A program made the translations under genes and the position numbers. Positions 44,200 through 55,831 of a stretch of 64,000 bases of DNA are shown here, in pieces. The notes beneath the pieces were generated by a model. It was not told the DNA's origin. It searched no databases and saw only the letters and a program-made list of their open reading frames with translations. Within the stretch, counting starts at the first letter, position 1. Each line of letters begins with the position of its first letter. The DNA is from Haemaphysalis longicornis (taxonomy: Eukaryota; Arthropoda; Arachnida; Ixodida; Ixodidae), in NCBI GenBank assembly GCA_013339765.2, contig CM023448.1, positions 327,823,441-327,887,440 of the forward strand, given 5' to 3'.

Positions 44200-45866
44200 G
44201 ACGTAGTCGCCCACCTCCCCGTAAAAATCGGAAATACTTGTCATCTATCCGAACGGCCGCCAGCCTCAAGGTCGCTAAAGCATCTCAACCACAAACAATG
44301 ATGGGACTGCCAGACCAAACGTTGACACCATTAGAATATTAGGCCTTCAGATCCAAGCTAATGGATACAACACAGCAATTCTCAAACAACTGGAGAAGCA
44401 TGCGATGCAAGTTAGCCGCATGACATCGAGAATCTCCAAGATATCAAGGGATGTCTGAAAACAGCATCAGAAGACTCATTCAGGTTTTCATCATCGATCG
44501 AATTGCATATGCCGCGCCGTTCTTACGATTCCGAAGACTTGAAAAGCAGAAAACAAATACACTAATCCGCAAGATATACAAAGAAGCTCTAGGCATCCCT
44601 ATTTCTGCCCCGACACGCAAACTACTCGAACTTGGCATCCGCAACACTGTTGAAGAAATCATCGAGGCGCAACGCATGCCACAACTCGTACGCCTCTCAT
44701 CTACACGGGCAGGACTAAAAGTTGAGCGATCTTAGAGTAGAGGTGAACGCGTTGTTGACGCGTTGTTGAGCAAGTTGACCTTTCAACTCCTCTCAAAGCG
44801 CATATAAAATTCACTCCTCTCCCTAGACACATGCGTTCCACCCAGGACACAGGACGTAGGCGAGCCAGAGTCCGAGCTTCGCCCAAGAGACTTCTAGCGG
44901 AGCCCAATGTGTGATACACGGATGCAGCCGAATATCGGGAGAATAGTGACATGTGTATAGCTGCAACCAACTATCCAGGCAATCAGCATGTGGCTGGCAC
45001 AATTGTAACTACGCACACGGCGGCAGCGGACGAAGAGGCTATCGCCCTAGCGATCTCCAGCATCCAAACGTCGGATGTGGTAGTCTCAGACTCGCAGGCT
45101 GCGATTCGAAACTTCACTAGAGGATGTATATAGCCCAAGACACTTGCCATTCTCAGACTTCTAACCAACATTGAGAACCTGCCCACAATCACGCTACTGT
45201 GGGCTACCCTGGAAGGCAACGAGGGGGCACATGAGTTGGCTTGCGCTCTCACCAACCGAACCAACGTGCCAGTCGCATTCGCGGACACTCCTCGGAACGG
45301 CGGCAGGCTTCTCACGTATCGGGAAATTCTCAACTACTATAAGGAGGGCAGACGATCATATCCCGGCCCCCACCAGTCCCTTCGATAGAAAACAGGCTGT
45401 AGCACTACTGACTATTGCAGACCAATTCGTTTCCTAACCCAGCCCTGTATCACCAGATGTATCCCGACTTATATGACCCGAAATGTAAATTTTTTTCAGG
45501 GTGGGCTACCCACTCAAACATGATGTGGAAGTGCCCGTACATCGCTACGAACCCACAGGAGCACAGCACATATTTGCTAAACTTACACGACGATGTGCAG
45601 TGGGAGGCCGTGCTGCACAGCTCTACCGCTGAAAAATCAACAAGCCCTGGTCCGAATAGCAAGTCAGGCCGCTGACTCCCGTGGGGTCGGCCGAACCCTT
45701 GCAAGAAAGAAGACATAAGACCATTCCTCTTATTTCGGCCCAATAAAGTCTTCTCTCTCTCTCTCGTCCCTCGATCTCCTCTCTCTCCTCTCCTCTCTCT
45801 CTCGCATCTCTCTCTCTCCTTCTCGTTCTCCTCTCTCGCTGCTCTCTCTCTCTCTCTCTCTCTCCC
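44200..45866 (+). mobile_element. LINE 3' half (reverse transcriptase end, RNase H, C-terminus)
   Basis: In order: I-L-G-L-Q-I-Q (44337-44360), a frameshift near 44455, the thumb region with K-E-A-L-G-I-P, then RNase H with Y-T-D-A-A (about 44918), E-E-A-I-A-L-A and V-V-S-D-S-Q-A-A (about 45085). A stop and frameshift are followed by C-terminal W-K-C-P and W-E-A-V-L blocks. AATAAA at 45742-45747 is directly followed by a TC microsatellite (45750-45866). A LINE of the same group as those at 14, 27, 46 and 51 kb. Inactive. Confidence 0.85.
45750..45866. repeat. (TC)n microsatellite at a LINE 3' end
   Basis: CTCTCT units with short interruptions, directly after the LINE AATAAAGTCT. Confidence 0.95.
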
Positions 45867-46094
45867 CCCCACACAACAGAGACTGCCAACCCCATTTCCC
45901 CTTACCTTACTCTAATAAAAATTTTTCCTTCTCCTTCCACGCATCAGCTTAAACTTTGCTACCAGGTCTGTGCCACACCGCGTGTTATATTTACGAACTT
46001 CACCATAGTTAGAAGGCTAGGGTTGGCCCGCGAACTTTGAAATGCAGCTGGGAACGCAGCAGGACCGCTAAACTCGCTGTCAGGTGCTCTGTCC

Positions 46095-46800
46095 CGCCGG
46101 TCAGCACGTGAATAATTTCATACCTCGGGCATTTAGTTTGCTATATGACCGAAGCATATCTGAGCAGCTTCAGCGGAAAGTCGTTTCGCCCCAGGCACTC
46201 AAAATTCTCAATTTAAATTCACCCGACGCCTCGGTAGAATTTATATGGACTCCAGCCCACACAGGTTTGGAAGCAATTGCGAGGCAGCTAATAGGGCAGC
46301 TCAAGAGCTTACCGTCTGATCTGCACCTAGCCCCGTCCCCTTCCACGGAGCCATATCAGCTCAGAGACAAGTTCCTGAGATACAGGAGATCACTGCGCAC
46401 GACCGCCTCTCACGCCGCCAGCTACCACCAGCCAACCCGGCGCTATCTAATGCTGAAGAAACGCTATGACGACTCGTGCAACAAACACCCTGTCATGCAG
46501 ATATAAAATGCCATCGTAATCTACCCCACAGTTTAACCCTCCCCGAACCGGCCCTCGTGCGGGAAAGCAGACACCCTAGAACACGCCATGTGGAAATGCT
46601 CCAACGATTATTTCGCCAAGATACCAGGCGGCTAGCACTGGGTTCGGGCGCTAGGCAGCTCAGACCTAACGATTCAACAGAGCGTCACGACAAGAGCAGC
46701 CAAGGTTACCGGCCAGCTACCCGTCACCACGCCACCCCAAGGAGAAATTTATTCGGTTAATAAAGTTTATTTATCTATTTCTCTCTATCCCCTAAATAAC
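46095..46800 (+). mobile_element. 5'-truncated LINE (RNase H end and C-terminus)
   Basis: Starts within RNase H (F-I-W-T-P-A-H-T-G, about 46240) and, after frameshifts, gives the Cys/His block C-G-K-A-D-T-L-E-H-A-M-W-K-C (about 46558-46600) and the S-S-D-L...A-A-K-V-T-G tail block. Ends with AATAAAG at 46760-46766 and a TATCTATTTCTCTC tail. Confidence 0.8.
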
Positions 46801-46850
46801 ACTTTATTCGCCCGGACTCTGATCGTGCCGAGAAAGAGGCTTACGCGACC

Positions 46851-46912
46851 ACTATACTCGGGAACAACTTTCTGTGGCAATGGAGAGAAAGCTACGGAAG
46901 GGGGGGGGGGGG
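46851..46912 (-). repeat. Short inverted repeat partner of 52859-52926
   Basis: The minus strand reads CGTAGCTTTCTCTCCATTGCC and AGAAAGTTGTTCCCGAGTATAG after a G/C-run, matching 52859-52926 on the plus strand. The two lie on either side of the transposase locus and a LINE, 6 kb apart. Confidence 0.7.
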
Positions 46913-47135
46913 CGAAGTGGCCGGCCGAAACACGACATTTCGCTGCGCAGCTTGGAAGTAGTTCTACAAACATTATTCAATGGGCATAACCTATGCAATA
47001 CAAAACATATTATATTTTTTTAGCACTGCATGACAATGCCAATTATTCGCAGAATACTCATCGCCATACTAGGTCGGTTCTGTTTGGGTGCGGAAATTAC
47101 CACTGGTGGCTCGAAGGTTAGCTTCAGAAAAAAAA

Positions 47136-49087
47136 ATGGCGTCTTCGTCGACAGCAGCTACTCTTCCGTCCGATAGCCCGCCATTAATTCGCCGCAAAGG
47201 ATTTTCAAAAACCTTCGCAACCAAAAGCTGTCAAAACAGACCACGAAAGTTGTCTGCAACGCGTACGCCCAAGTCACCTAAGTGAGACTGACGCAACTCG
47301 TTCCCGCACTTCGTTCAGTTAGCCAGCTTACCGGCGTAAGCGAGCGTACGGTCGCACGGCTCAAGACTGAGGTTTTGCGTGGCACCCTGAAGTCCCCAAA
47401 GAGCAAAAGGCTTCGTTTGTCGACTGGGAAACCGCCTGCAGTTACAGGAAAGACAAGAGTACAGCGGTACGACAACTTCACCCATGCTGCTCTCCGACGG
47501 AGAGTGCATCAGTACTTCATTCGCAACGAGGTGCCAACTGCAGAAAAGATCCCCAGCGATGTGACCAGTGATCCCGACATGGGGCTGCCGAAGCTGAGTG
47601 TCAGAACGATGCGTCGGCTTCTGAATGACATTGGATTTGTTTTTCGGAAGCGAAAACGTGCGGCGGAAATATCTGCGGACCATTCGAGAAATGCTAAAGC
47701 AGTAACGGTACGTGGTTGCGGTCTCGATTTGGCGGACAGATAGATAAATGTCAATTACGGCGATTAAAATAAAAATTTCGTATGTAACATTATTTGACAG
47801 TTGAAATGTAACAAGAAAAAATAACGATGGAAGTTCTCGTACAGCCAAATATTTTATTGCTGAGGGTTACTTATCAACACCGCTCCCCGTGCATACTGGT
47901 GTTCACTTTATTTTTTTCCTGGCGTTTTTCATGGATCCCTGCCTCTTGTTCGTATTTTGCATGCTATTCTGGTTCAGAAAGTGAAGGGACAAGTATGCAT
48001 GCATCGACATGTTCTAATAATGTATGGATAGCACTCACTGACTAGATTTCGTTAGCCATGTACGTTCTGCGAACTTTTTGATTTTGGTATTTTGTGGTGC
48101 CACCAAAAACTAAACATACCTGCCTGCGTAGTAGAATGATGTTAGGTGCAAGCAATAAATGCCTTCTCTGTCTTATCTAACCCCTCTCCCCCTAAAGAAA
48201 ACTGACACGGTATTCCTTTCATTTTCGCAGAACTATATACTACCTCGACGAGACTTGGGTCAATGCTGCAGGCACACCAAGGGCACAGTGTGGGGGGGAC
48301 ACCACTGTGTCATCCAGTGAAGATGCCTTTCGCAAGGGTCTAACTACTGGGATTCGTGCACCAAGTGGCAAAGGTGGTCGGCTCATCGTCCTTCATGCTG
48401 GAAGTGAGAAGGGCTTTGTGGACAGGGCATGTCTCATTCTTTCCGTGCGTCAAAGAGTCTTCCACTGGCTACCACAGTGAAATTGATGGCCCACGCTTTG
48501 AGAAGTGGTTCTCAGAACAACTTCTATCCAACATTGAGCCACGGAGTATCATTGTCATGGACAGTGCTCCGTACCACCGTGTTCAGATCGAAAAGCTGCC
48601 CTTGACGTCGTGGCGCAAGGCCGACATTCAGTCTTGGTTGACTGCAAAAACCATCCCGTGGTGTGATGACCAGTTGAAGCCCGAGTTCCTTCGGCTGGTT
48701 AATGAAAACAAACACAAGTTTTTTGGATACCGGAATGAAGCCCTGGCCAGAGTTGCTGGTCATGACATTGTTCGGCTTCCTCCATACCACTGTGAATTCA
48801 ACCCTATTGAAATGGTGTGGAGCCAGGTTAAGGGGTATATTGCTGCCAACAACACTTCATTCACTCTCGCTGAAGTTGAACGACTGCTCAAGGAAGCCAT
48901 CGCCCTCGTGACTCGCGAAAACTTAGTCCGGGGCTCTGCTCATGTGGAGCGTCTTGAGAAAGAGGCCTAGGAGCGGGATGGTGCAATCGACACCAGAATC
49001 GACAACGTCGTGATTCCGCTAGATTCCGACTCAAGCAGCTCCAGTGACTGCAGTGACAGCGAAATGAGCGGTGTAGAGGAACTGTGA
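47136..49087 (+). mobile_element. Decayed IS630/Tc1/mariner-superfamily transposase with DD82E spacing
   Basis: An N-terminal helix-turn-helix region is readable at 47204-47708 (L-T-G-V-S-E-R-T-V-A-R-L-K), with an in-frame TAA at 47279-47281 and a frameshift from the ATG at 47136. A catalytic region runs from 48232 to 48967: first Asp in Y-L-D-E-T-W (48247-48249), second in V-M-D-S-A-P-Y-H (48560-48562), Glu in F-N-P-I-E (48809-48811). Exactly 82 residues separate the second Asp and the Glu, against 30-40 in ordinary Tc1/mariner enzymes. An intron-like gap (about 47709-48231) ends in a good TTTCATTTTCGCAG acceptor, but the phases do not match. There is a frameshift near 48440-48465 and a TAG at 48968-48970; an acidic Ser/Asp tail continues to TGA at 49085. 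The spacing matches the group I remember as Sailor (DD82E). I found no TIRs. All catalytic residues survive, but the frame is broken. Confidence 0.85.
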
Positions 49088-51078
49088 TGAAACCGGTGTG
49101 CGCTGACTTGTGTGGTGCTGGTTGTTGGGTGCAAGTGAGGGCTGTCTTTGTTTACGGTCTGGTGGCCGGAGATCTGGAAGTACGCTCTGTTGGTTTAGGC
49201 GGTGCTGCTTTTGGTGGGCAACTTAACAGACCCACCTGTATACATTTCCGTGCCCAGATAGCTTGGAAGTCGCTTTGTGGTTTATGTGGGCTGGCCCTGT
49301 GTGGAAAGTGACGAGGTACTTTGTCTTCCTTTCTGGTGGCCAGAAGCTTGGAAGTACGCCTCTTTGTCTGCTTGTGTGCAACAACTACAGGACACCTGTT
49401 TACCTTTCCGATGCCCAGCAACTTGGGGGGAGGTAAGCTGCTTCATACGGTGCTGGATTTGTGCAGCACAGGCAATCATTAGGAGTGCTTGTTGTCAGTA
49501 TGCGAAATTAGTCTTCAGATTGTCGGTTGTGGGTGCAGATAAGATGCACTTGCTGTACCTTGTCATGCATAAAATGGAACCTGAGGACGAACGCTGGTAT
49601 CAAGGCAGTGAGGAGTGGCACGTCACGTATCCTGTTTAACCCAGAAGAAATGCAATGGGAAAATTTGATTACAAGCCAAGAGGTTGTAACAGCCTTTGCA
49701 AATAGCAGCTACCTGTGCATGAAATGACAAGACTGGAAGAATTATCTGACAAGAACTGCGGGATGGTAGTGATGACGTCCAGAAATACATTGTTGAGTTG
49801 TCTATGATTTGTAATTGTTTCAGTCATCTGGAAAAAAATATCATACCATCAGTTGCACATTGTAAGTGAGGTAATCATTTGTACTCGCTTGCTCGTGTTT
49901 TGTTAATCATTTCGACTACAGAGGGTTGATTGCTGAAGTAAAAGATCATCTCAGGCTCAAATATTTTTTCTAAATACGGATTTACATGTGTTGGGCTTGG
50001 GCGAGGAGTAATACGAATCGTCGATGCCTCACTTTCAAATGTCGAAACTCTGTGGGTTTCCCTGCTACCAGCCTTAGCTTTTGTAAAAATACTAGTTTCC
50101 CGTGGCCGAGGTCGAACACCCGAAATATAACGGCACGCTTCCATGAAACAGAATTTACAGAAATGTTCACTGACATTGGGATGGGCATTGTCACTTTGTC
50201 ATGTTTGTGGTGGAATGTCTGGTACATGTATGATGTTTTCACATTTATCATAAAGAAATTACTGTACACCGTACTCAGTGACTGCGAATAACTGCTAACA
50301 GAGCCAGAAATGTTTGTTTGGAAATACGTGGCTGCATGGCTTTGAGTGCTCAAGTGGGCTTGAAAGATGGGGCCACGGTTTTAAAGGTTTACTCCTGTGG
50401 CTAGGGTTCGTGTGCATGTTTGTGGTTGTGTGACTGCTTGGAGTGACTTCCAGATTTTGTCCAGCTGATTATGCAGGAAATAAATAAATGAAACAAAACA
50501 CATTCTTTCTTCTGCTTCAATTTTTCACGCAGCACACATTATTCCTGCTACTAATGCTCTCCGTGTACGATGTCAAACTGTTTGCAACTGGCGGTGGCAG
50601 CCTGGGTGTCGGAGTTGTACTGCTGGTTCTGGAATTGTGTGTCCGAATCTGGCCATAGCCACAAAACTGCACATTTTCGCGAAATTTTGAAGCACTTTAG
50701 CGATGGTGAGGTGTCACGTCACCGCCAAATGAAAATTGGTGAATTGGATGGGCAGTACCATCACTGGTCAACCCATGTGTTGGGCTTGGAAACAAGTAAA
50801 TGCAAAGTGAGGCCAACATCAAATTTACAGCCATGAATACCAGTCAGTATCGTTTAATGTAAAGCCAGCCATGCTCCCACAACATTGATATAAGTGACAA
50901 AGAAAGGAGGCTGTTGCAGCCAATAGGAGTGTTGATGAGGAGTTAGGGGCTACACGCAGCCAAGGCGAATTCTGTTGCCTGGTTTGGAAGCCAATTGAAA
51001 TTTTGCTGAAAGGCCCAGTTGCGGGGTTCTGGGGACGGTGCTTTTTTCGGCAAGTGAGCCAAGAAGTGTGCGAGTGAT
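49088..51078 (+). other. Downstream region of the transposase, with an imperfect tandem duplication
   Basis: Repeat-poor sequence of even composition. GGTGGCC-GA--CTTGGAAGTACGC-type blocks at about 49161 and 49335 show a diverged 174-bp tandem duplication. Overlapping AATAAA signals lie at 50479-50488. It may be the 3' UTR of the transposase transcript and the rest of the element, but its end is not marked by a visible TIR. Confidence 0.35.
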
Positions 51079-51900
51079 CAGAGAGAGAGAGAGTACAACT
51101 TTATTGAGTTGCCTGCAAAAGTAAGCACTTCCTCCACGCAGGGAGGGAAAATGCTACTCCCACGCGGCCTGTACGTTAATCTCGACTTCCTGCTCCCAGA
51201 GGTCGAGCGTCCTCGCTACTCGAGAGGGCCGCCGCCCCTTGGCAGGGGGGCCGCGTCTCTTGTCCGCGGTTTCGTTCGGTCGCTGTCGTTCCAGGGCTGC
51301 CGAGACCTGCTGGACGGCCTGAAGAATTTTATGTCTGGATCGTAGCACCTCGTGGCAGCTTCTAGCTGCGGAGGGATCGTCGTCACCTCGTTGGCTTCGC
51401 GCGGGTTAGTTCTGCAGTCCCAGAGGATGTGAGCCGCATTGGCTCGCTCCTTAGCGCAGAGTCTACATAGGTCGCTTTCGTACACGCTCGGGCACGCGTG
51501 TTTCGCCGTTTGCAATTATCTGTGCAGCACGGCCTGATTCCGGGACAGGCCCGGGTGGGGCGGTGGCATAGTCTGTCTGTTCAGGCGGTACCATTTCACG
51601 ATTTCGTTGTAGGTGGTCATCTTGTCTTTAGCACTGCACTGCGGGTCACACTCCCAGTCGGTCAAGGGTGCGGCCGCGTGGTTGGTAAGTCCGCGCGCAA
51701 CCGCATTGGCCGTCTCGTTGTGGTTCGCGTATCCACGGTTCGATACTTCACTGCCCATGTGGGCCGGAAACCACTTAATCACCACTGCACTGTCGCGTCC
51801 GACGGCTTCGGCTTTGCGCAATATGCGCGCAGCCTCACTGCCCACACGTCCCTCGGCGTAGTTTTTCACCGCTGTCCGCGAGTCGCACAGCACTGCGGTG
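51079..51900 (-). mobile_element. 5'-truncated LINE (RNase H end, C-terminus, 3' tail)
   Basis: A minus-strand frame from 51893 begins in RNase H (L-C-D-S-R-T-A-V, then W-F-P-A-H-M-G and N-E-T-A-N-A-V). It has one in-frame TAA at 51518-51516, continues with the Cys/His block C-R-L-C...H-I-L-W-D-C, and ends in a frame-shifted tail. AATAAAG (51105-51099) precedes a CTCTCT tail. Only one stop and one or two shifts in about 250 codons, so it is less decayed than most copies here. Confidence 0.85.
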
Positions 51901-52858
51901 CACCCGGGGTCGGAGATGGCGAGGAGTGATCACACATTAAAAAAAATGGAAAGGGGATGGCGTAACCACCAATCTGAGCACGGCGCGAAATATTGGCGTT
52001 TGGCAAAGTTAGCTAATGCAATGTACTTTTCGATGTCAGTGACCACATTACTGGCAAAATGTTTAGTGACCAATTGTTTTTAAACTTTACGACCAGCGCT
52101 AACTGTGCAGGTGTTTAGACAGCGTAACGTTTTTCAGCCGTCCAAGTGCTGACACGCCTGTATGCTGTAAATAGGCAACTTAGCCAGTGCAGTACGACTG
52201 CTATCCTCAGGTATGAAACCTGCGCCACGTAGTATAGCGAGACACGACCGAAAGCCTGCACGATGTTCATCAAAGATATTGGAATAGGAAGGGGTGATGA
52301 TTGAGCGCAGGATTCATGGGTTCTGCAGCGCGAGCTTCCCCTATACGCTTTCCGAGCTGCGGGTCACCGAAACTTCTCGGGGCCTGCCTAACTCAACGCG
52401 ATCCAAATGGGATTTCACTAGCTTCGCGCCGTAGTGTGCGCGTGCTGCCCTAACGGTATAGCGAGCCTGCGCTATGTAAGCACGCTACACGTGCCCGTTG
52501 TGCTGCCCAGTTTTCGGCTCAAGAAGAATTTAAATATCAGTGCCTGCCCTCAAAACTGCAGCGCTGACAAAATTGACGGCGTTTCTGGACGGTTCAGAGT
52601 TCGACGGTACCGTCCACGCTATAATATATTAAGTCGGTCCGAGTTCTCCAGCGAAAGCGTTGGCTTTTGCTTAGAATCAAATGAAACGTGGAGAAGGAGA
52701 CGTCAATATGCCTGCATGATTGGTGATCGCGGTTCAGCGCACTCAACCACAGAGCTCATGCGAAGAAACGAACTGTAGCAAATGCGTGTGCGTCACGCCG
52801 AAACTGACACCGAAACTAGTTTACTGGGAACTACTTTGGCGCAGTAACACAAAGCAGT
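51901..52858. other. Unassigned sequence
   Basis: No recognisable domain or repeat structure. Confidence 0.35.
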
Positions 52859-52926
52859 CCCCCCCCCCCCTCCCCCCCTGCGTAGCTTTGTCGCCACTGC
52901 CGCAGAAAGTTGTCCCCCAGTATAGT
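52859..52926 (+). repeat. Short inverted repeat partner of 46851-46912
   Basis: A C-run, then GCGTAGCTTTGTCGCCACTGCC and AGAAAGTTGTCCCCCAGTATAG. Confidence 0.7.
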
Positions 52927-53482
52927 TATTATGAATTGGCGTACATAAGGGGAGGAATGAATTAACTATGAGCGGCGCACTTCAATATGCGCCACACTTT
53001 AGCTTTCAAAAACCGCATTTCCACCTACCCATCAGGAGCCATAGAAACCGGAAATAACTTTGGCCCCTATATTCAATTGTAAAACCAGGTTTTCGCTAGT
53101 CTTTCTTTTTCACTTTTTATCACATTTTGAACCAAAAGTTTTGCGAACAGTTTATAGCAACTTTATATGCGATACAATACCAATAGAGCGTATACCAACT
53201 TCATAGCAAGAGCCAACTTTCATCATAATGCGATTTTTGGGCTGTACATTACGGCAATGGGAGCTGCGCAAAAGACGTGATCTGAGAAGAAATTGGACAC
53301 CCATAACTTTACAGACCTAACATGACAGACCTAAACTAAAGGCTAGAGTATCCACAGACCCGCAAATTTTAGTGTAACCAACGTTCGTGCATCCGCAACC
53401 TCTGTTTGTGCGTCCGTAATTATCACGCCCCTGTACGCCAAGTCCCGAATTGCTAAGTTGGGTACATCAAGTATACTGCAAG

Positions 53483-53820
53483 TACCGTATTTGTACATTT
53501 TTAACGCGCCCTCGATTGTAAAGCGCAGGTAAGTTAAATCATTAAAAGTCAAAAAAATAATTTGACGCCGATTCTACCGCGCCAATATAGAGACATGGCA
53601 TCACGTGCCTTGCAGAAGACATTTATTTGACGCACGCAACTGCGGCAGCGAAAATTCCTTGTGGTTCATAAACTCGCTTATCCAACTCCTGCTCGCATTA
53701 AAACTAAAGCGGGGAATATTGAAAGCAGATTTTGCCTTGAGCCCAATTGCAACGAGCATGTAAATTTTAAGGCTACTTTTAACGAAAGAAGTTGCGCGTT
53801 AGAATCGTGAAAATACGGTA
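53483..53820. mobile_element. Second pogo-like MITE with TA target duplication
   Basis: Ends CCGTATTT...TAACGCGC, matching in inverted orientation at 20 of 25 positions, bounded by TA at 53483-53484 and 53819-53820. The end sequence resembles the MITE at 4696, so the two probably use related transposases. 334 bp, non-coding. Confidence 0.75.
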
Positions 53821-53888
53821 CCTTAAAAGTGACGTGACCACAAGTGATTTCATCCCTTCCGGCTGACATTAACACTGGCGCAGGTCAA

Positions 53889-55831
53889 TAGAGAGTTTTA
53901 GCATACTGTTTTCGACGGTCCGCTCCGGTATACGCCTCGAGATTCGCGATCGCTGCGCCGCCTGCCGCCGCTTCTCCGCGGTGTTTGCGGGATGGGCGCT
54001 GCATAACTGATAGGGAGGGGCTCATGCAATGTTTTTTTTTTCTCTCTTTCGCTTATTTTTGCCTTTCCGCGCCCTAAACAACTTGCTATGGCCACGTCTC
54101 TTAGCAAATAGTACGTTAAGGGCTCTTCAAAAACAGCTGCGTCTTGGTAGAGTTCTCGAACGCCAACAAGAACTATCCGGGGAAGCGGTGCTGCGCGCTA
54201 TTTGGCCGCTCCCACGGGCGTCGGCGACGGCAGCAGCATATCACCAGTGTCCCCTCCGAAAACGTCAGGTGCAAGTGAATTCTACTGTCACCTCGTTTAG
54301 ACCTGATACTGGCACAGTGAGAGGTTGGTTTTGTTTTGCAGCGCGGACAACAAATTCGGCTTGCTTTCGAATATATACGTCGTGATTACCGAATGGATGT
54401 GATTACCGAAAACCTTGCAATCTCTTGTGTCTTTTATGGGAATATAAGCTACGCAAAAAACTTAAGTATATTACAAGGCTCTGAGTCATTATATATGTGC
54501 CCACTCACGCCCCATAGCAAGAACCAAGTAAAGTTAGTGAAACCACGTAAAAATAAATGGTCTGCAAGTCGGGAACAAACAGGATACCTCGTACGGGAAT
54601 GCAAAACCCAGTGAAGCTTCGGAAATGCGAAAGAAGTTTGCCTAAACGTAAGCCAGGTAGGAATAACCAGAGCAATGAGTTGCGAAATGCACTGCTATAT
54701 CGGAGGATATGGAGGAGGGGGAGGGGACGCTTGACTGTCGTTGTGTACGAACGTACGAACGCGAAGAGAAATTAAGAAATGAACTTTTTAGTAATCACAC
54801 ACAGAAGCTGCGCATTCAATTCATTTTTGTTTTTTGACTTAAACGAACAGCTGATCAATCGGCGGGTAAAGTAGGCAGTTCACAAGCGATAAAACGTGTC
54901 GTTGTAGACTGTGGTGTCTGATAAAGCTCTGGGATTTCAGTTTGTGCTAGATTCTGCAGGCTACCTTCGTAATAAGACATGTTTCGAAGAAGCGTTGAGT
55001 CGCGGATGCGATAAGCCCGTCTCCGCGCTGCTCGGGGAGGATATATGCAGCAGATAATGGATGTTTGCCGGCGCTCACCTCACGAAAAACGACCCTGCAA
55101 TAAATGCTTTGGGATGTGCAGGTCCCAGAGTATAATTTTGCATTTTCCATCGTACTTATTCGGTAAAATTACCGTGAAATTTATGCCACACTGACTTGTC
55201 AAGGGAAGTGATCAATATATGAGGTATGACATTGGCAAGAGTAACTGGTACGTATTCTGTCATGTATGAGGGCTCCGCTAGGTTATTTAAGCGCACAAAA
55301 CCGATTTACATAGTGTATAGCCGTAGCATGACCATCCGAGGAAACGCCGCTTACGGACACACTGTTAGTAAATTTTAGAACAGTGGAATTACAATCAGCT
55401 TTATGCATATGCTGGTTTCGCGACGTCGGCCTATGACACACACCTGACGCTTGTGCAGACCGAATTAACCCCACTAAGATCGCGTCAGAAATATTTACAC
55501 TCTCGCAAATGCTCCATATTCGCGAACAGAGTGACTGCTCCACATAAATATGTATTTCTAACGATTACAAACGGTAAATTTTAATCGTGAACGTGCCGCA
55601 AAAGCAGCGGCTACAGTGGGGAGCGGGCCGGATCTCCCGCAGCTGCTTTCGAAACGGGCCGCTAGGGGGCTTTCAGTGACGCGCCTAGAGGCAGCGCTCG
55701 AGGCGTATAGGCGGCCCGCTCAGCGCAACCGGAGCCAATGCCGTTCGCGGCCAAGCGCGCCACGCATGCGTAATGGCGCGCCTGCTTGCTATCGGAGCGG
55801 ACCGTGAAAAACGGTCAGCTAAAACTCGCTA
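53889..55831. mobile_element. 1.9-kb TIR element flanked by TA
   Basis: The left end GAGAGTTTTAGCATACTG and right end (reversed) GCGAGTTTTAGCTGACCG match at about 31 of the first 38 positions, including CGGTCCGCTCCG. A further shared TATACGCCTCGAG lies inward. TA lies outside both ends. No transposase is visible inside, so it is non-autonomous or decayed. TA suggests the Tc1/mariner superfamily; this is not proven. Confidence 0.65.
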
